Origin: Scatophagus argus
Lineage: Eukaryota; Chordata; Actinopteri; Scatophagidae
Length of the DNA stretch: 64,000 bases
Direction of reading: 5' to 3'
Assembly: GCF_020382885.2 (NCBI RefSeq)
Contig: NC_058499.1
Coordinates: 18,585,872-18,649,871, forward strand
Part shown: positions 34,733-47,277 of the stretch, in pieces
Layout of the letters: each line of letters begins with the position of its first letter
Numbering within the stretch: the stretch's first letter is position 1
The notes under the pieces: generated by a model
What the model saw: the letters and a program-made list of their open reading frames with translations, nothing else
Database searches by the model: none
What the model was told of the DNA's origin: nothing
Translations under genes and position numbers: made by a program

Positions 34733-35520
34733 CTAAACTGGGGCCCAGGCCAAATATAAATCTGTCACATTCTTTGCCAGTGGAGAAATGGTTGTCTGGA
34801 TGTTTGTTTGTTTGTTTGTTTGTTTTTGATAATTGGTCATCAGGGAGGAATAGATGCTTGCTTGAGGAAATTGCTGGGTTGCTGTTAGATTCCATACTGG
34901 CCCCAGGTGGACCCAGTGGAGTTCCAGAATATGGATTAGCTTATGTTGGCTGCCAAGTTGTATAAATTGAAGTGGGCAAACAGAACACCTGCTAGTATGT
35001 GTTGCTCCAAAAAGATTTTTCTTCATTCTTAAAGTAGGTTTGTTCCATACAAAAGAGGAAATTAGTTTATCTAGTTCTTTGAACATAGACTTGGGTAGAA
35101 AGATATGAAAATAATTTGAAAATAAAAAAATACAATTAATAGGGTATGACATCTTGATTTTATTGATCCTTTAAAGGATACAAATCGTTATTATTTTAGA
35201 AGTAGGAGAATCTTCTGCTTTCTGATTAAAAGGGAAAACACTATAATCTATAGTTATTGCCAAATGATTTATGGGGAAAATTGTACTTTTTTACAAATTC
35301 AACTGATATTTTTTCTAATGGTGAAACAGTGAAATGTAACAGCTCGGTCTTGTACCACCATGTAGTGAGAAATAACCCAAAATAACAGAGTTTGTGTGCA
35401 CCAACCCCAGTGACAATGATTCATTCATTTTAAGCCAGAAGATAAATGTTGAGCTAAAACCATACTCCACTCCAGCCAATCAAATGCGTTTTTTTCATCT
35501 ACAGAGTAATGGTTGTTGGG
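34733..35520 (-). mobile_element. Degenerate L1-like LINE reverse transcriptase
   Basis: On the minus strand three RT landmarks occur in the right order but in broken frames. Near 35510-35458 is DEKNAFDWLEW, compared with the DAEKAFDRVEW core. About 35390-35330 carries LHGGTRPSC, like the RGTRQGCPLSP block. At about 35100-35040 is LPKSMFKELDKLISSFVWNK, the typical post-RT segment of L1/Swimmer-type elements. Stops and frame shifts are present and no endonuclease is seen, so the copy is dead. It lies just upstream of the SAMD3-like promoter. A TTTG tetranucleotide run lies at about 34800-34826. Confidence 0.8.
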
Positions 35521-36640
35521 TAGAGTGGGGAGAAAAAAGTATACTGATTAAACAATGCACATTACAACACGTTAGGCTGCTTGTTTTAAAGCCTTTCTGG
35601 TTTGGGTTTATTAATATGTTGAGAGAGACTGAACTTTGTGAGAATTTTGTCATCACAGCAGAGGAAACATATCAGCCAGGAGGAGCCACAGTTCTGAGGA
35701 TCCTTTGCTGTTTTGGGCAAAACCATCAGAGTTCCTTGATTCATGGTAGGGTGTGACTAGCTGCAGTTTGTGCAATGCTACAGTAAGCCTGAGGCATTAG
35801 TAGTGATTCTGTATTTGAATGTAAAGTTGTCGTAAAACAGGAAACCCTCAGGAGTGAAAAGGAGAGAAAAAAATTTTGGTGATCCATTTTTTATGTCTGA
35901 TCCAAATTGTTTTCACTTCTGTGTTTACAACTTAAGAACACATGGGGAAAAATCCTTTGCCAGGATAATATTTCTAAGTTCCTTGTTTTTATTACATGTG
36001 AGAGGCGGGGTATACGCTTTGGCAAAAACATTTTTCTAAGTAACTTTATTTTCAACTGAAAAGAGATATGAAAAACATTTCGGTAAGTCGAAAAAGCTGT
36101 CATGCCATTACAATACAGTACGCAACACAATCCACATACCTTGTGTTTAGAGTGCATGGAGAAACTAAAAATCTTCCACATTTAGAAAATGATTGGGACA
36201 TTTTATTAGTTTTTTTGCCTGTCCAAATTTTCTTCCCAAAATGATTGGTGGATTTTTTTCCAAGGAAATTGGAACAGTTATCCTGCAAACCCCATTTTTC
36301 GCCTGTGCTTAAGTCATAAAGACAGGTGAGAAAACAGTTTAGAGCAGACTTGAATGAATCACCAGATTCCTTTCTCACTTGCCTCTCAGTACTTCTGTAA
36401 AAACAGTATGAGAAAAACCAAATAAACCTCCCTGTCACGCAGTTTATAAGATAGCAAGTTTACTCGGGGAAACATGACAGATCGAGAACAGTCAGTAGCA
36501 GGAACAACCTCCACATCGGTTTGACTGCAGGTTGACAAGCTGAATAATGCTGCCTGAGGACAAACTGAACAGCCTCAACAAAAAGAAAGCCTTCCCATTT
36601 CAGGTTAGGAATTGCTGTAATAACAATTAGAGCAAAAAAA
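35521..36640. other. Spacer, possibly eroded LINE sequence
   Basis: AT-rich sequence upstream (minus sense) of the LINE reverse-transcriptase core. It may be its decayed 5' part, but I find no convincing motif. No gene recognised. Confidence 0.35.
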
Positions 36641-37674
36641 AAAAATTATCCATGGTTGATTCTGTTCATTTTATTTAAGTATATTACTCATACAAAATAA
36701 TCTGTACAAAGGCTAAAATAGGTCATATTTTGCATAGAAGGAACAGTGATGTAAAACAAAAAGCCAGGATGGAATGGCACAATAAACTCAACTCACTATT
36801 ACACACGAGCCTGATAACAATTAGGTTAGAAGAAGCGATAAAGCTCTGTACAAAAATACTCTGCTGCTCACTCCATGCTGTAGAAACATGAGAAAAACTG
36901 GCAATGGTTCTGACTTTCATCATCTCCATTTTGTCCTTTGGGTTAGGGTTAAAAACATTCTTTCCAACTGGCTGACTACCATTAGCTCATCTCAGTGTCT
37001 TTAAGACAACAATCCCTCTTGTTTTGTTAGTCTTTTATTTATTTATTGTTTTTTTTTTTGAAGAGGCCATTATAAGGTAGGAATGCTACTCTATCATTTA
37101 ATACATCATGGGATCTCCTGTGACACCACTTCACTTTGCTCCTCTTGCCAAGTGCTGTCTTCCAACCCCAAAAAATTCAGCTTCAAACACGGTTTAAATA
37201 CTGCCTGTATAATTGACTGTGACATAAAAAAGGAATACATCAGGAGCATTAAACATGAAAGGCAATGAGCGTACGGTATCATGAGATTTTGTGACACTCT
37301 TTCCTTTATTTAAAAAATAGTTGATTTAGAGAATAAAGAGAAGGTAGTGCACCACCTAGTAGCTATAGATATTCAGTGCTTTCACATGTAGCAGAAAACT
37401 CCACAGGACAAGGCTGGCAAGTATCAGGTAGTGCCACACAACATCAAACACACCATTTCTAGAGCATACATTTCCATTGCTCAGATATTCAGCTTTAGCG
37501 CGGGAGGAAGGATTAGGAGGAGATTACAGAAATATGTCAAAGGTGGCAAAAAAAAAGGAGTTTCTATGTCTCAAAATTCTTCACAGCAGATAAAACTCAA
37601 TTACTGCATGTGTGTGCTTCCTTTAGCATTTAGAATCTCTGTGACAGACTGGGAGTGCTTCCACAGATAACAGG

Positions 37675-37680
<6 letters not shown>

Positions 37681-37731
<51 letters not shown>

Positions 37732-37732
37732 C
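37681..37732. repeat. (TA)n(TG)n compound microsatellite
   Basis: About 34 bp of uninterrupted TA pass directly into about 17 bp of TG. The TA part is self-complementary. Confidence 0.95.
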
Positions 37733-39698
37733 CTACCACAATATTCAAATGTAGTCAAATAAAATATGACAATAATACAGACAAAAACACAAATGTACAT
37801 CAAATTTACATTGCTCCTTAAAGGAAGATGACAGAGTCAGAAAAACTATAAAATGTGAGAAAATGGATAACATATGGGTGGAAGAGTTATCTGTAATGAG
37901 CACAAAAGAGCAAGGATCGTTAGGTCATTTAGTATTAGAAATTGGCAATTAAACTGTCAATGTAACATGTGATTACAAGTGGCAGAGGTAAAGTATGACG
38001 TAAGTTACATCATTTGTGAAAATGAGCATATTTACATCCAGGGCTAACATACAGGGCTGACAGTCTGTAATGACATGAGCTCTGTGTGCTGTGCAGTGTC
38101 CTTGAATCATGCTCCACAAATACATTATTGCCTCCCACTGGCAGTTTTAAAAGACATACTGCAGATTAAACCAGCATGTCCTAATTTCATTAAACTGAGT
38201 ATTAGAGAAAAGCATTGCGACAAGTGTGCAGTGTGTCTTTTGTGAGCTTTCCCCAGTGCTATATGACATATTTTCTCTATCAGTTCTGACTTAATTGCTT
38301 TAACTGCCCCTAGCAATGTTAAGACAGAAAGGCATTTTTGCACCTTGAAGAGGAACATCGCAAAGACTAATCCTCTAAGAAACAAATGCTTAATGTCGTG
38401 TTCTCACAATGAGCGACAATGAGTCTCTGTCATGAATGGAAAAAAATAAGCCAGTAAAAACAGGCTGTAACAAGAAAAACAACAGCATAGCATATAAAAA
38501 CAGACAAATACATCAAACAGACAACCAATGTACAAAAATAACATCATTAAACAGCTTTTGTTAAAATGGCATTCATCTACTGCATTCTAAAAACATGAGG
38601 GGACATTTTCTCTGACAAAACCATGAAAGATAAGTGACGGAGCTGAAAGGGAGTTCGCACGGAGCAGAAAATGTCAACACAGTCGGATCATTTGGGGGCG
38701 AAGACTTCAGACAGATTTGTTTTATTTCAGCTATTCTTCGATCTCACGTTTCCAGTGATATCTGCTTTTGAGCACTCTTCCACCCCATACAAGATGATGC
38801 AACACTACAAAATATTTATGATGGGTTTCTTCTCAACGCTTTGCCTGCAGTAAGGTTACAATACAGTCTGATTTACAGAACAGTTACAGCCATTTGGTCT
38901 ATAACCCCTGGTGGATGCAGAATATACCTCACAGCTGCTTCGAGGCATCCAAGGAGCACAGCTGTATTTCTTCAGTGTCAGTGCTGCCAGCTACTGCATA
39001 TGTAGTGCCGGGTGTCTGCAGAGAGGCAGTAAATAAGGGATGTGCGGAGAGTTTGTGGAGGCAGCCAAGCAGAGGAGATGTGACCACTCGTGCCTGTGCT
39101 GTACATCAGCAGCTGTCATGTTCCCCCCCTGGACACAACAAGAAGAGTTGGAGCATATGGGGGGCAGGCAGTGAATCACAGCCAGTAGGGTCGCTGCACA
39201 TCAAAGCCCAAATCTGCTGCTTCCTGATGCATGAACCCCCCTACCCCGCCCGCCTAAAACCGTGTCTCTCTGATTAAGTCATTACAAAACCAATAAAAAA
39301 AGTAAACAATGACTTCAGGTGATACTCCGAGGCATACAGGCTGCCAGACTGGAAGTCTAATGAGTGAATTTTGCTGGGTAATTTTTGTTTTCTTTGCTGT
39401 GCCCATTTGTTAGCCCATGACTGGACCTCCTGCTGCGGTCCTGCTGTCGTCCTGCTCAAAACCTACTGCAATTACTACTGTTTAGTCACAATCTGATTTA
39501 AATCTGTTACGACTCAGTACAGCTACTACCATTATTGTGACTACTATTGTTATCAAAATCACCATAATACCTTCTGTATACTTCATTGTCATTATCATTA
39601 TCTACATTTCCGATACTTCTGGTATTATTACTGCTGCTGTGCATCTCTGCTTGTGTGCTCCTTCTCTCACACCCCACCTCCTGGGCCTCTCTCCCTTG

Positions 39699-39735
<37 letters not shown>

Positions 39736-39979
39736 ACCGGTCAAGGCAGATGGCCGCCCATCTTGAGCTGGGGTCTGCTCCGAGGTTTCTGCCTTCTAAA
39801 AGGCAGTTTTTCCTCGCCACTGTCGCCAAGTGCTTGCTCAAGGGGGAATGTTGGGCTCTCTCTATTTACAATTTAATTAAAGAGTTTGGTCTAGACCTGC
39901 TCAAATTGGAAAGTGTCATGAGATAACTTTTGTTGTGAATTGGCGCTATATAAATAAACTGAATTGAATTGAATTGAAT
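39699..39979 (+). mobile_element. Fish dispersed repeat with (GAATT)n tail
   Basis: It starts in a CTCT run and continues aaccggtcaaggcagatggc, cagtttttcctcgccactgt and ttggcgctatataaataaac. It ends in four direct gaatt-type units. This tail is typical of a very common percomorph interspersed repeat. It lies inside the presumed tspan9 3' region, antisense to that gene. I saw no clear target-site duplication and leave the family unnamed. Confidence 0.7.
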
Positions 39980-41788
39980 GTATTAGCAATACGCAGTGTC
40001 TGAGTTCCAAGGCTTCATTCAAAGCAACAAACTCTCCCATCAGTGACCTTGGGCACAATTTAAAATGCAGTCACTTCTGGTCCCAGTGATTTCTCTACTC
40101 GGCTTCCAACAGCAGCAATCAAATGACCATGACTGCTCTTGTTGAAGGATAATTCTAGTCCATGGTCTTATTTTTATAGATTTGGCTATCACTCCTATCA
40201 GTAATAGTACTGCAGGTTCTTTGCTGAGGTCTGAGAATGCGTCCACAGGCCAATCAGAGCAATAGGAGACGTCTTCTGTGTCAGAGCCAGAAAAATCATC
40301 TGTGTCCAAAATCACTCCCCCTTTAGCTGTGTATAGAGCACTTTTACTGTGCTCCATTTTCAGTATATTAGGCTCATCTACTGTGGAAAGTAACTGAAAA
40401 CACCTGTGTGGGTGGTGCAGGTCTTTCTCAATGGCACTGCGCACAGCTCCTAACGGTCACATTTATGCCATCTGAAAGAGACACTGTCTCATCAAATAGA
40501 TAACTCACTGCTGATTGAAGGCAAAATAACATGCCTCCCGTGCAGAAAACAGCCAACTAGTAACGAAATGAAGCAACATGGCAGATAAGCCTAAATTACA
40601 TGAGCAGTCATATATGTTTTAAATAAACTCCTGGAACAGTCAAATGTATCTGGCAAAGAAAAACGAAGTTGAACAAGAAAATTATTACTTAAACTGTTTC
40701 CATTAGTCAACAGACCAATTTTCAGGTTCAACACTGACCTGTTCTGCTTGCTGTAAAATGTTGACACAGTTTAACTGCAAAATGAAAGGTTATTACCGAC
40801 ACTTGGAGAGCATTTACATTCTGTTTTGTGAATGATGTGTGAGCTGATCTGGCTGAACTGTGGGCTTTTTTTAACCACCTGTCTGATCATTGGTTTCTGT
40901 TGTTGTTGAAATGTTGCAGCGATGACCTCTGCATTTACTTTGGTTAGTACGATGTCATCATAGTTGTTGATAACCAATCAGAACCAAATGATGGCCTCAA
41001 GTAAACTCATCCTCACATCCTCTCATATACTCACAGACATCATCAAGACTAGAGCAGACACACTGGAAGGCATTTTCTATAAGTTGCCATAGCAGATACA
41101 AAGTATTTTCAGTCTCAATGAGGCAGTCTGGTGCTCAGGCCTCCTGCAGCGAATCAGAAGTAAACAGACATGTCCTACAGGGCATGTTGCTATACCTATC
41201 TGTCTAAGCTTTGATCTGCCTACATTCCCACCGCCCCCTTCTTTGTGGCTGCAAGCTTACATAAAATGGGTGAAGTTGCAAAACTGAGGTGTCAGCTTGT
41301 GATGAACAGGAATGTCAGCAGAGGTATTGTGTGTACGTATGGAGTGTAAAGCTCATTGCTTTCTGACATGTGGGAAGAAAATTGGGGTGAAAAAAGAAAA
41401 ATGGAGGCATGGGAGCCAACAGCAAAAGAGAGAAAGAATAAGGAGGGCAGAGCAAAGGGATGAGATCTCAAGAACACAGAAGAGAAAGTCTCTAGCTGCC
41501 TCCACTAACACAACTGATGACAGCAGAGAGTCAACATGTCTGCTCTGTTTTTGCCCTCATGCCCTTGCTTCTCTGCATTTCCATATGCAGTTTTTTTTCC
41601 TTCTTCTGCAGCTTGGACAATGTGATTAAACACACCAACAAAGCTACACACAGACACACATAAAATTCAATCTGTATTCTCAAAGCAGGAACTTCATCAC
41701 CTTCTTCACTGGACAGTCCTGCAGTAACCCTAATAAACAGCCATTTTACACTACTTGTATTTTCTCACAGGTAAAAGGAATACTGCTG

Positions 41789-41790
<2 letters not shown>

Positions 41791-41822
<32 letters not shown>
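41791..41822. repeat. (GT)16 microsatellite
   Basis: Uninterrupted dinucleotide run within the presumed tspan9 3' region. Confidence 0.95.
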
Positions 41823-41828
<6 letters not shown>

Positions 41829-42028
41829 GGTTTATTTGCAGGCAGATTTGTGCAGTACAATTTATTATTCAGACAATACTGTGGAATTTTGAATAAAATA
41901 AATCCACTGTTGATGCTTCGTGCTTCCGTGACGTTCTTCCATCACACTCAATTTACCCAAATCTGTGCTGACAAATGAAAATAATATCAATCAAACAGCA
42001 CCCCAACATGTCTCTGTCCCTCTGGAGC

Positions 42029-42032
<4 letters not shown>

Positions 42033-42098
<66 letters not shown>
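42033..42098. repeat. (TC)n(AC)n compound microsatellite
   Basis: About 34 bp of TC switch at 42066 into about 32 bp of AC. A 23-bp A-run follows at 42162-42184. Confidence 0.95.
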
Positions 42099-42102
<4 letters not shown>

Positions 42103-42731
42103 TTCTGGGAGCTCAATGCACTAATCTGTTCATCCTACACATCCCACATGAGCGTCAACATACAAAAAAAAAAAAAAAAAAAAATGAAGACATTTTGACA
42201 ACAATCAGTAAAGTAGAAAACTAGCATGCCGTGTTGGAACTTTTTTCATTTACAAGTGAAAAGGGGGCTTGATTTTAATCAACATGAGAAAAAAATATCA
42301 AAAAATTATCAGTTTCAAGTTCTCTTTGCCTCAGAGTGGGGTATGTGGGCATTAGGAAAGTAATTATTGTCTCATCCTTCCTTCCAGCAAATTGTTAGTT
42401 CAAGCAAAAAACAAAAACAAAAACAAAACAAAAAACAACAACAACAACAAAAAAAAAAACAATCTCAAGAGGAGAGACAACCAATGGGATTCTCTTCCTT
42501 GCCAAAAGTAGGTGTCCCTTCTCTTCCAGTTGTGTTACTCTTTGGCAAAATGAATGGTGAGAGGAGAGAGCACAACAGAGCGGGGACATAGTTGGAATCT
42601 GTACAGAATATCCTGGGAGGAGGGGAGGGGAGCAAAGGAGCTTGTAAAGTGGGGGGTGAAGGGGGGTTTAAATCAGAGTCTCATCCCATCAGGCAGTGGG
42701 GCTCCTCTCCATTGGGTGCCTCCTTTCAAGG

Positions 42732-43986
42732 CTAAGCGTCGTACTTCTTCCCCGTTCTGTGGATGTGGTGGAACAGCGTCATGGAGAAAGCCATGCCCAG
42801 AAGCTGTGGAGGAAACGAGAAGGAGATGAGTGAATTTGTGTCTGTATGTTTAGCATATATGTGTACATGTGTGTGTTTATGTATGATGTATGTGAGTCTC
42901 TGTGTGGTCTTTTTGATGTTGACGCCTTGGGCTGCAATGCGTTTTTGATGCACAATAAATCCTGCGGTGAAGCACGAGCACTCTCTTTTTCTCAGATGGC
43001 CTTCAAACGCAAGCTCTGGAATCTTTGTGATGGAAAAAAATGTACAGCATGCACAAGCATTAAGTCAATGAAGTAAATTGAGATGCCACTGAATCAAAGT
43101 AGCCAGCTATCGCTTTGAAGTTCCCATTACCCCTGATACTTCTACATCAAACACAGTCACAAGGCTGATCCTAAAACCATTATCTGGCAAAGTTTTCATG
43201 GCAGGGAAACTGGTAAGTATGGTGCATATTCTTTACTAAAAAGAAAACACGGACTTCCTGCAAACAGCCTCCCCTGGGGATTCCTACAGGATGTGATTAG
43301 CTTGGGAAAGCTGCTGATTCTATTGCTTTGGTTTCAGTCAAAACCTAATTCATAGGGCTGCTTGAGAGAAATGCTACCTTAAGCTGCTGTCAATCAAAAC
43401 ATGAAGTGTCATTTGAGGTAAACATCCACCTAAGAGGGATTTAGGACAAACAAAAAACAATCTTAGTGCTTCAAAACCAACCCAATTATTTACATGCGGC
43501 TCAAAGTTCTTGCTGTCAGCTTTATTCAGTCTGAGGCAGCATGACAGTCACTCCTACAAGACTCTTCAAAGCTCATTCATCATCCACATTTACATATAGC
43601 AGACATTTTTCAAAACCAACTTGGTATGTAGACTTTTGCCAAAGTGTGTCATATGTGCTGCCAGTCTAAATCATTCATAAGTCAAATCTCCACGCCTCTG
43701 ACCATTATGTAATGCTGCAGAGTTGTGGGGCATCAAGTTTTTATGATGCTCATCACCGACATGTCATCCACCTTGCTTTCAATTTTGCTAATCTGACAGC
43801 TCAAGGCCTGCCTCTCCCACCTCTCACCTGAATGTGAGTGAGGAGTGTGTGCGTCTGTTTGTGTGCGCATAGATTTTGGGGGGGGGGGGGGTCATTAAAA
43901 TGAATGTCAGCTGAGTCAGTGTTGTGGGGTTTCACTCAGAGCAACTTTATTAGTATCCAAACAGGGCTGTCTTTGTCATGTGCATG

Positions 43987-44034
<48 letters not shown>

Positions 44035-47000
44035 GTGTGAAGAAGAAATAGAAGAATGACTAAACAGGGAAGAGATAATGGCAGACAGAGAGAAGAGAGT
44101 CTGTGAGTTCGAATAAATGCATGTGAGCACATACGAACAGTGTGATCTTGTATTGAATACAGAGTGATCTGAAGTTGGCTAATATGCTGACTTTCCCTCA
44201 GTGAGACTGTGAACTTGCACTAAAGCTCAAGCACCTTCTCCCCCTAAGGACATTAGAAATGTGCAGAATCTTCAGCAGGGAGATTTTATAGTGAGACCAC
44301 CTTATTCTGAGTGAACCATGGACTCATGGATTAGCAAACTAAACACTTGTCTTGCAAGAGCACAGACACAGTCAGGCCCGGGAGGGCAGGGAAAATAAAG
44401 CAAGAGGAAATGTTGAAAGCACGGAAAGTGAAATGGAAGAAGCAGAGCTCAGGTGATGGTACGTCGCATGGACACAAAGATTGGTCGTGTTTCCATCCAC
44501 CTGTTTGCATGCAAATTTTCAATTTAAGCATGGAATTTGAGTGGAATGAGTCTCTTAACAGAAAATTAAAACCAGTGATATGCGGCAAAATTTTGTTTTT
44601 ACGCTTGGCTGAGGTGGGAAAGCTGATCAAAACAAAATGTGACAAAGTGCGACAGAAAGAGACGTGCTGTGTAAATCATAACATAAAGGAAGCATATGAG
44701 TTCAAGCATATGAAAATATCAGATATTTGTGGAATGATAAAAAACTGTAACACTCCTCAAAGCAATAAGTAAAACAAACGTACATTTCCATCACATTTTC
44801 TGCATCGTTTCTGTGCATTTAAGGTTTGATGATATCTCATTGTGCCTAACTCTTCTTCTACATCTTAATGGCGTTCAGCACCACACATTTTATCTTAATG
44901 TGGCCAACTCTTAGTAGTTGTATATCAGTAGTGGATGTTTACCCTTTTATTACAATTTTCTTCTGCTGATTTTCAAAAAACAAAGGCTGCAAGGACAGCA
45001 CGTTGAAGGTACACAGACAATAGAGTTATCTCTTAGTTTGTCTGTGCGAGAGTAGGATCTGAAGTAGAGAAGTGGAGCTGTCTGGAGTGGATAAACACTA
45101 AATGCAAAAACACTCCAGCAGTGAAATTTGTGCAAATGCAAGGAAAAAAAATACACTTTATTTTGTTCAGTCTAAAGACATTTTCAGGACACAACCTCCA
45201 AGTAAGTGGAACGACTGCTCAAAGACAGTAAGACACCCACTGTACAAAGAGGGACAGATGTAAAGCAGAGTTCAGGAGAAAAAAAAAAACGGTATCTTCG
45301 GAAGAATATCTATCACCTCAAGCCTACTGTGCCTTTAATCTGCGACTTTACACCTGCTCCTCTGTATTCACTGTCTTCTGATGGCTCCTTATACATGACT
45401 ACAGCCTGCTTGGCATAAAGCCAGGTGGCTGTGATTCTCCCAGACAGGATCAGGTTGCGGAAGACAGTGACTTCAATATTTCAAGATGTGTGGGTGCCCA
45501 GAACGCCCACTGAGCACAGGCCTCACGACTTTCACAGTAGAAGATGGTAGCACAGAGGCCACTGGATGCACACGTTTTTTTAAATCCTGTTGCCAGACAG
45601 TCCGACATGAACAAATGCACCGAGACACAAAGCAAAAAGAAAACGGAGGGAAAATAGATTGGAGAGGAGCAAAAACATGGCTAAGGGAAGAACAATTTAT
45701 CACTGAACCTCCTACCTGCACTACCAAGATGACCATGCCTATGGTTCCCAGCAGGTGCTTGTTGTCATCCAGCCATTCCTCCACTTTCTCAAAGCAGCCC
45801 TAAAACAGAACAAAAGCTTGTGAGGGTGCCACTTAAGAAATGTGCATTTTCAGTGTGGCAAAGGAGTCCTGTCACCATCCAGATCACACTTTCCAAGAAA
45901 AACATGCATCTTTCATATACAAGATATATACTCTGATGAATAAATTACCAGGCGATATGTAAAACAAATGAATTACCCATGAGTGATAACTTTTATGCAG
46001 ACTTATCATCCATATGGAGAGACGTGTGCACTAGCTTTGAAATGTATTCCAGAGGTCATTCACTTGCAGAGGTAGGGTGAAGGACTTAATGCTGGTTTCA
46101 AATGCAAAGCGGTGCCCTTTCTTGAATGTGGATGCTAAGGCAACACGGAAGACTTAACTATATAGTGTGTGGCCGTCTCCTCTGGGCAGGATTAAACACA
46201 AGCTTTTAGTGCTGCACTTTCCCTACGGACCGGCTCAATGTCTGCCTATTCTCGTTTTGGCAATTATATTACAGCTTTTAATCCCCTACTTTGGACGTGC
46301 TAACAAACCCCATGCCAGACCAATAGCAGATTAGACTTGTAATTAGGTGAGATTGTTGAACATTGTCCTGCAAGGTTTTTGAGGAAAGGGGAGCTGTTGT
46401 TTCTTGCATAATGGAAATAAATCCAATGTGATCCAATTTTTTTGCAATTGGATTAAAATTTTAAAACAACTTTAAATACACACACAAAGACTTGTCAAAG
46501 AAACCACTGAACAGATGGACCAAAGCACAAAGGTCTATATAATTTATTATATCAGTCATCATCCTAAATCAACATAATTATTATTTCAAACCACATAAAT
46601 CCAGACACAACAACATATAGATCTGGCTAATGATCCCACTAGAGTTACATCCACCCACCATGCCTTCTCCACAGGAGCAAGACACCCAGATCAAAAGACA
46701 ACAAGGAGTAACAAATGCAACAATTCTTTGTAGCTGTTTTTTTTTTTTTCTCTGTGGTCATTTTGTTTGTAGCTGTGCTGTCTCGGCTTGGCTGTGTAAC
46801 ATATCTTAGTGTCTCAAAGTCATTTTGTATCTCCTTTTTTTCGTTTTGCATCTCCTTGTATTTGTTTTGAGTCTCTTTGTATCTTTTTACTTGACTTTCC
46901 AACAAGAAATGTTAACAGTCACAGAAGTTCTCTCCCCTAAGACAGGGCGCCTGTGCGACGCCGGTAGGCAGTGCAGTAATCCTTCCATGTTCATATCATA

Positions 47001-47196
47001 TTGAGTATAAACAAATGTGTTTGTGCATTTACATTAGAGTCAATGGGAACTCACCCTGTTCCAGAACATGTTGGTGGAGTTACGTCCACAGTTCTGATAA
47101 TGCTCCTGGCAGCAGCGGTCAGGAACTACCTTCTCCTTCAGGGCCTCATGCCAGTCGGTGTACGCTATCACACCGCAGCACTTCCACTGTCAAAGC

Positions 47197-47277
<81 letters not shown>

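Larger units (their letters stand above)
36641..42731 (-). other. tspan9: Probable long tspan9 3' UTR / downstream region
   Basis: On the minus strand this follows the tspan9 stop codon. No exon-like frame is found. A minus-strand AATAAA (+ strand attttattt at about 36667-36675) followed by open AT-rich sequence is one candidate end, which would give a 6 kb UTR. Another TTTATT lies at about 37314. Mammalian TSPAN9 also has a long 3' UTR. The interval holds a TA/TG microsatellite (37681-37732), a dispersed repeat (39699-39979), GT (41791-41822) and TC/AC (42033-42098) runs, and an A-run (42162-42184). The true end is not determinable by eye. Confidence 0.35.

Noticed and set aside
39507..39926. 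Open frames on both strands near 39.5-39.9 kb
   Set aside because: They are produced by the CTCT run and the dispersed repeat, not by a gene.
44347..44772. 141-codon plus-strand frame
   Set aside because: No recognisable domain. Part of it falls in a probable non-autonomous transposon, and it is antisense to tspan9 in an intron.
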